Source of the DNA: an uncultured Clostridia bacterium
Lineage (GTDB): Bacteria > Bacillota > Clostridia > Saccharofermentanales > Saccharofermentanaceae
Reading direction: 5' to 3'
Length of the DNA: 9,624 nucleotides
NCBI GenBank assembly: GCA_946545505.1
Contig: CAMNNN010000040.1
Coordinates: forward strand, 1-9,624
Position numbers and translations under genes: made by a program. Shown here in pieces: positions 7,617-9,624 of the stretch; within the stretch, counting starts at the first letter, position 1; every line of letters starts with the position of its first letter. The notes beneath the pieces were generated by a model. That model was not told where the DNA came from. It did no database searches and worked only from the letters and a program-made list of their open reading frames with translations.

Positions 7617-8455
7617 GAGAATTACTCGGAAAACCCGTCGCGGATTCTATAGTCGAATCGCTTGCTCCTGATGTAGCAGCACTTAGGGCTAAGGGCAAGG
7701 TTCCGACACTTGCAGTTATCAGAGTAGGTGCGAGGGAAGATGACCTCGCTTATGAGCGCGGCCTTACGAAGAGATTCGAGTCGGCAGAGTGCGCAGTTAA
7801 GAAGATCGAGCTTCCCGAAGATGTTACACAGGAAGTGCTCGATGCAGCAGTGGCATCTGCTGATGCTGATCCTGCTATCGACGGTATCCTGATGTTCAGA
7901 CCGCTTCCCAAGTCACTTACGGATAAGAATGTTCTTGATACGATAAGTGCCGTTAAGGATGTAGACGGCATGGGCAAGGCCAACATGGCAGATATCTTCT
8001 CCGGGGCAGGAGAAGGACACGCGCCCTGCACAGCTCAGGCCGTTATCGAAATGCTCAAGTTCCACGGCATCGACATCAAGGGAAAGAAGGTTACTGTCGT
8101 AGGACGTTCTCTTGTTATCGGAAAGCCCGTCTCGATGCTCCTTCTTAAGGAGAATGCGACAGTTAAGGTCTGCCACACGAAGACAGAGGATCTGAAGGCT
8201 GAGTGCCAGTGGGCTGATATCGTTGTCGCATGCGCAGGCAAGGCTAAGATGCTCGATGCTGATTATTTTCGTGCAGGCCAGACTGTCATTGATGTCGGAA
8301 TGAATGTCGATGAGGAGGGAAAACTCTGCGGTGACGTTGACTACGCTTCGGTATCGCAGATCGTTGATGCTATCACACCTGTTCCGCGCGGAGTAGGTTC
8401 AGTAACGACTTCAGTACTCCTGCGTGCAGTAGTTGAGAATGCCAAGATCGGCTGA
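7613..8455 (+). CDS. folD: Methylenetetrahydrofolate dehydrogenase FolD, variant lacking cyclohydrolase residues
   Basis: This is a 280-residue FolD-family protein, a cytosolic enzyme oxidising 5,10-methylene-THF to 5,10-methenyl-THF with NAD(P). The C-terminal Rossmann domain is clear: VVGRSLVIGKPVSMLL (162-177), TVKVCHTKT (183-191), AGQTVIDVGMNV (221-232) and ITPVPRGVGSVTTSV (254-268). R259 stands where PVPGGVG usually has glycine. PCTAQ (138-142) and KDVDG (115-119) are kept. In classical FolD the motif YxxxK supplies the catalytic lysine (K54 in E. coli). Here it is Y47-E-R-G-L51, with leucine at the lysine position, and the VQLPLP glutamine is F95 in MFRPLP. I recall similar sequences in other Clostridia. 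Loss of the cyclohydrolase step with retention of the dehydrogenase is inferred, and fits the overlapping cyclohydrolase gene upstream. The start follows AAGGGAGG (7596-7603) with 9 bases between. Confidence 0.93.
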   Translation: MRELLGKPVADSIVESLAPDVAALRAKGKVPTLAVIRVGAREDDLAYERGLTKRFESAECAVKKIELPEDVTQEVLDAAVASADADPAIDGILMFRPLPKSLTDKNVLDTISAVKDVDGMGKANMADIFSGAGEGHAPCTAQAVIEMLKFHGIDIKGKKVTVVGRSLVIGKPVSMLLLKENATVKVCHTKTEDLKAECQWADIVVACAGKAKMLDADYFRAGQTVIDVGMNVDEEGKLCGDVDYASVSQIVDAITPVPRGVGSVTTSVLLRAVVENAKIG

Positions 8456-9545
8456 TTACCAAAGAGAACTTGCTGATAAAAGCAAAAGAGTCGAGTCTCT
8501 TCTTGAGGGACTCGTTTCTTCTGTCGAGCCGATAATCGGTTCAGATAATCCGTATCACTATAGAAATAAGGTTCATGCTGCGGTCGGTGTATCAAAGGGA
8601 AGGGTCATCGCGGGAACATACGAACCCGGAACACACCGCATTATCGAAGGCGGCGGCAGCGAGCTTGAGAACGAGGCGGCGTCGGCTGTCATCAAAGATA
8701 TAGTCGCGATAGCAAATAAATATCACATGAGCGTCTATAACGAGAAGACAGGACAGGGGCTTCTTCGAAGAATACTTATAAGGACTGCGGATGGAACTGG
8801 ACAGATGCTGGTCGTCCTGGTGCTTGGCGATTATATGTTTCCGGGAAAGAAAAACTTCATTAAGACGCTTATCTCGAAGCACCCCGGGATTACATCGATA
8901 GTCATCAATATAAATAAACGCACCGATTCCATGATCCTAGGCGACAAGTCCGAGACTGTTTACGGCCCGGGGTATATTACCGATACACTTCTTGGCAAGA
9001 AGTTCTCCATTAGTGCCGAGTCTTTCTATCAGATCAACAGAATTCAGGCTGAGAAGCTTTACTCGAAGGCCATCGAGTACGCTTCGTTGAATAGGACAGA
9101 CCGTGTGCTCGACGCGTACTGCGGAACGGGTACGATCGGTATCTGTATGTCGGATCACTGCGGTTCCGTTACGGGTGTCGAGCTCAATGCGAAGGCAGTG
9201 TCTGATGCAGGCCACAATATCCGTAAGAACAATGCTTCCAATGTGAAGGTCGTCAAGGCGGATGCCACGGAGTATATGAATGACAATGCTTCCGAAGGCA
9301 AGTTCGATGTTGTTGTCCTGGACCCGCCCCGTGAAGGCACGACCCCTGAGTTTATTAAAGCATGCGCTAAGATATCGCCTTCGCGCATAGTGTATGTGTC
9401 CTGTAATCCCGAGACTTTGGCGAGGGATCTTAAGCTTTTCGACGGGGAGGGGTACAAGGCCGTAAAAGCGTGCCCCGTGGACATGTTCAGCGGCACGGAG
9501 CATGTGGAAGTCGTGAGCCTTTTGCAGCATATGATCTTTGTTTGA
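8439..9545 (+). CDS. RlmD/RumA-type 23S rRNA (uracil-C5)-methyltransferase, compact form without TRAM and Fe-S region
   Basis: This is a 368-residue SAM-dependent RNA methyltransferase of the TrmA/RumA/RlmD family, which makes 5-methyluridine in rRNA or tRNA. Marks are DNPYHYRNKVHAAVG (36-50), SFYQIN (195-200), SAM motif I VLDAYCGTGTIGI (223-235), VTGVELN (244-250) and VVVLDPPREG (291-300). The catalytic loop is VSCNPETLARD (320-330) with nucleophile C322, followed by DMFSGTEHVEVV (348-359), whose Glu is the likely base. Family members usually begin with a TRAM domain and/or a CGGC cysteine cluster binding [4Fe-4S]. Here the chain starts just after that point (ADYQREL corresponds to the segment following CGGC) and has no cysteine before motif I. 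An in-frame TAG at 8430 rules out an upstream extension. The start is ATG 8439, or TTG 8433. Neither has a good ribosome binding site, so translation is probably coupled to folD, which it overlaps by 17 bases. The exact target uridine is unknown. Confidence 0.88.
   Translation: MPRSADYQRELADKSKRVESLLEGLVSSVEPIIGSDNPYHYRNKVHAAVGVSKGRVIAGTYEPGTHRIIEGGGSELENEAASAVIKDIVAIANKYHMSVYNEKTGQGLLRRILIRTADGTGQMLVVLVLGDYMFPGKKNFIKTLISKHPGITSIVININKRTDSMILGDKSETVYGPGYITDTLLGKKFSISAESFYQINRIQAEKLYSKAIEYASLNRTDRVLDAYCGTGTIGICMSDHCGSVTGVELNAKAVSDAGHNIRKNNASNVKVVKADATEYMNDNASEGKFDVVVLDPPREGTTPEFIKACAKISPSRIVYVSCNPETLARDLKLFDGEGYKAVKACPVDMFSGTEHVEVVSLLQHMIFV
8492..8514 (+). other. Terminator-like hairpin inside the methyltransferase 5' coding region
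   Basis: CGAGTCTCT (8492-8500) pairs with AGGGACTCG (8506-8514) around TCTTG, giving nine pairs with one T-G wobble. The T-rich TTTCTTCT follows directly. It lies 37 bases after the folD stop, where it could end folD transcripts when the methyltransferase is not translated. The same bases encode RVESLLEGLVS, so it may be chance. Confidence 0.35.
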
Positions 9546-9555
9546 CCGGGCTGCT

Positions 9556-9562
9556 GGAGGAG
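9556..9562 (+). promoter_or_regulatory. Strong ribosome binding site deciding the last gene's start
   Basis: GGAGGAG is a strong Shine-Dalgarno sequence. Two adjacent in-frame ATG codons follow, at 9567 (4 bases away) and 9570 (7 bases away). The second has the better spacing and is chosen as the start. The gap after the methyltransferase stop is only 24 bases, so this gene probably continues the operon. Confidence 0.7.
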
Positions 9563-9569
9563 AAATATG

Positions 9570-9624
9570 ATGAAAATCATTGATTTTTATGCCAGTGATA
9601 ATAAAGATCACTGGCTTTCTGAAA
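9570..9624 (+). CDS. Start of an unidentified protein, possibly a GNAT-type acetyltransferase (3' truncated)
   Basis: An open frame begins after a strong Shine-Dalgarno and runs off the window, giving MKIIDFYASDNKDHWLSE. Only 18 residues are visible, too few for a firm assignment. The opening resembles that of GNAT-family acetyltransferases I recall from Clostridia (MKIIDF followed by HWL), but this is a weak memory-based match. The gene could start three bases earlier, at the ATG at 9567. A perfect inverted repeat lies inside these codons. Confidence 0.55.
   Translation, partial: MKIIDFYASDNKDHWLSE
9591..9615 (+). repeat. Perfect 9-base inverted repeat in the first codons of the last ORF
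   Basis: GCCAGTGAT (9591-9599) and ATCACTGGC (9607-9615) form a perfect 9-bp stem with loop AATAAAG, followed by TTTCT. It could be a terminator of the folD-methyltransferase transcript lying inside the next gene's start, a translation-modulating hairpin, or chance. The frame stays open through it. Confidence 0.55.

Noticed and set aside
7001..7624. The same 13 bases, CATGAGAGAATTA, at the starts of the fchA-like gene and folD.
   Set aside because: Identity ends after the fifth codon and the proteins are unrelated. Similar A-rich first codons are common, so this is probably convergence or chance.
8433..8438. TTG at 8433 as the start of the methyltransferase.
   Set aside because: An ATG lies two codons downstream, and neither start has a clear Shine-Dalgarno, so the commoner codon is preferred. 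The difference is two residues.
8937..9611. A 224-residue minus-strand frame opposite the methyltransferase gene.
   Set aside because: It mirrors the conserved SAM and catalytic motifs on the plus strand. The protein sequence resembles no family I know.

Overview
The window looks like chromosomal DNA of a low-to-mid G+C anaerobic member of the Clostridia (Bacillota). The evidence is the compact RpoC without the proteobacterial trigger-loop insertion, strong AAGGAG-type ribosome binding sites, AGA-rich arginine usage, secreted proteins pairing DUF4214 with choline-binding-type repeats, and a clostridial-type variant FolD beside a cyclodeaminase/cyclohydrolase. A rumen or gut lineage such as Saccharofermentans or Lachnospiraceae relatives is plausible, but the genus cannot be fixed from this sequence. 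All genes are on the plus strand. I see no tRNA, rRNA, CRISPR array, insertion sequence or phage gene, and no gene-free stretch above 300 bases.

Layout. Bases 1-470 are the 3' end of rpoB, followed by complete rpoC (493-4233) with tandem stop codons and a hairpin terminator (4276-4310). Next come two tandem paralogous genes for secreted wall proteins (4322-5533 and 5678-6940). Both have a signal peptide, two DUF4214 repeats, glucan/choline-binding-type repeats and a C-terminal YkuD L,D-transpeptidase fold. Then follows a tight run: a cyclodeaminase/cyclohydrolase (fchA-like, 7002-7616), folD (7613-8455, ATGA overlap), a compact RlmD/RumA-type rRNA uracil-C5 methyltransferase (8439-9545, 17-base overlap) and the start of another ORF (9570 to the window end).

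How the genes work together. rpoB and rpoC encode the two large RNA polymerase subunits. The two wall proteins probably act outside the cell on peptidoglycan; the first keeps the catalytic SHGC motif. The second has TNGD at the same place in an intact frame, so it looks like a deliberate pseudoenzyme, and its codon use is closer to that of rpoC. The FchA-like protein and FolD fit the interconversion of methenyl-, methylene- and formyl-tetrahydrofolate. This FolD lacks the lysine and glutamine needed for cyclohydrolase activity in classical FolD, which suggests the two activities are split between the two adjacent proteins.

The most notable points are the pseudo-transpeptidase paralogue, the FolD/FchA division of labour, the methyltransferase lacking its N-terminal Fe-S/TRAM part, a 13-of-14-base element shared upstream of both wall genes, and several hairpins at gene junctions.
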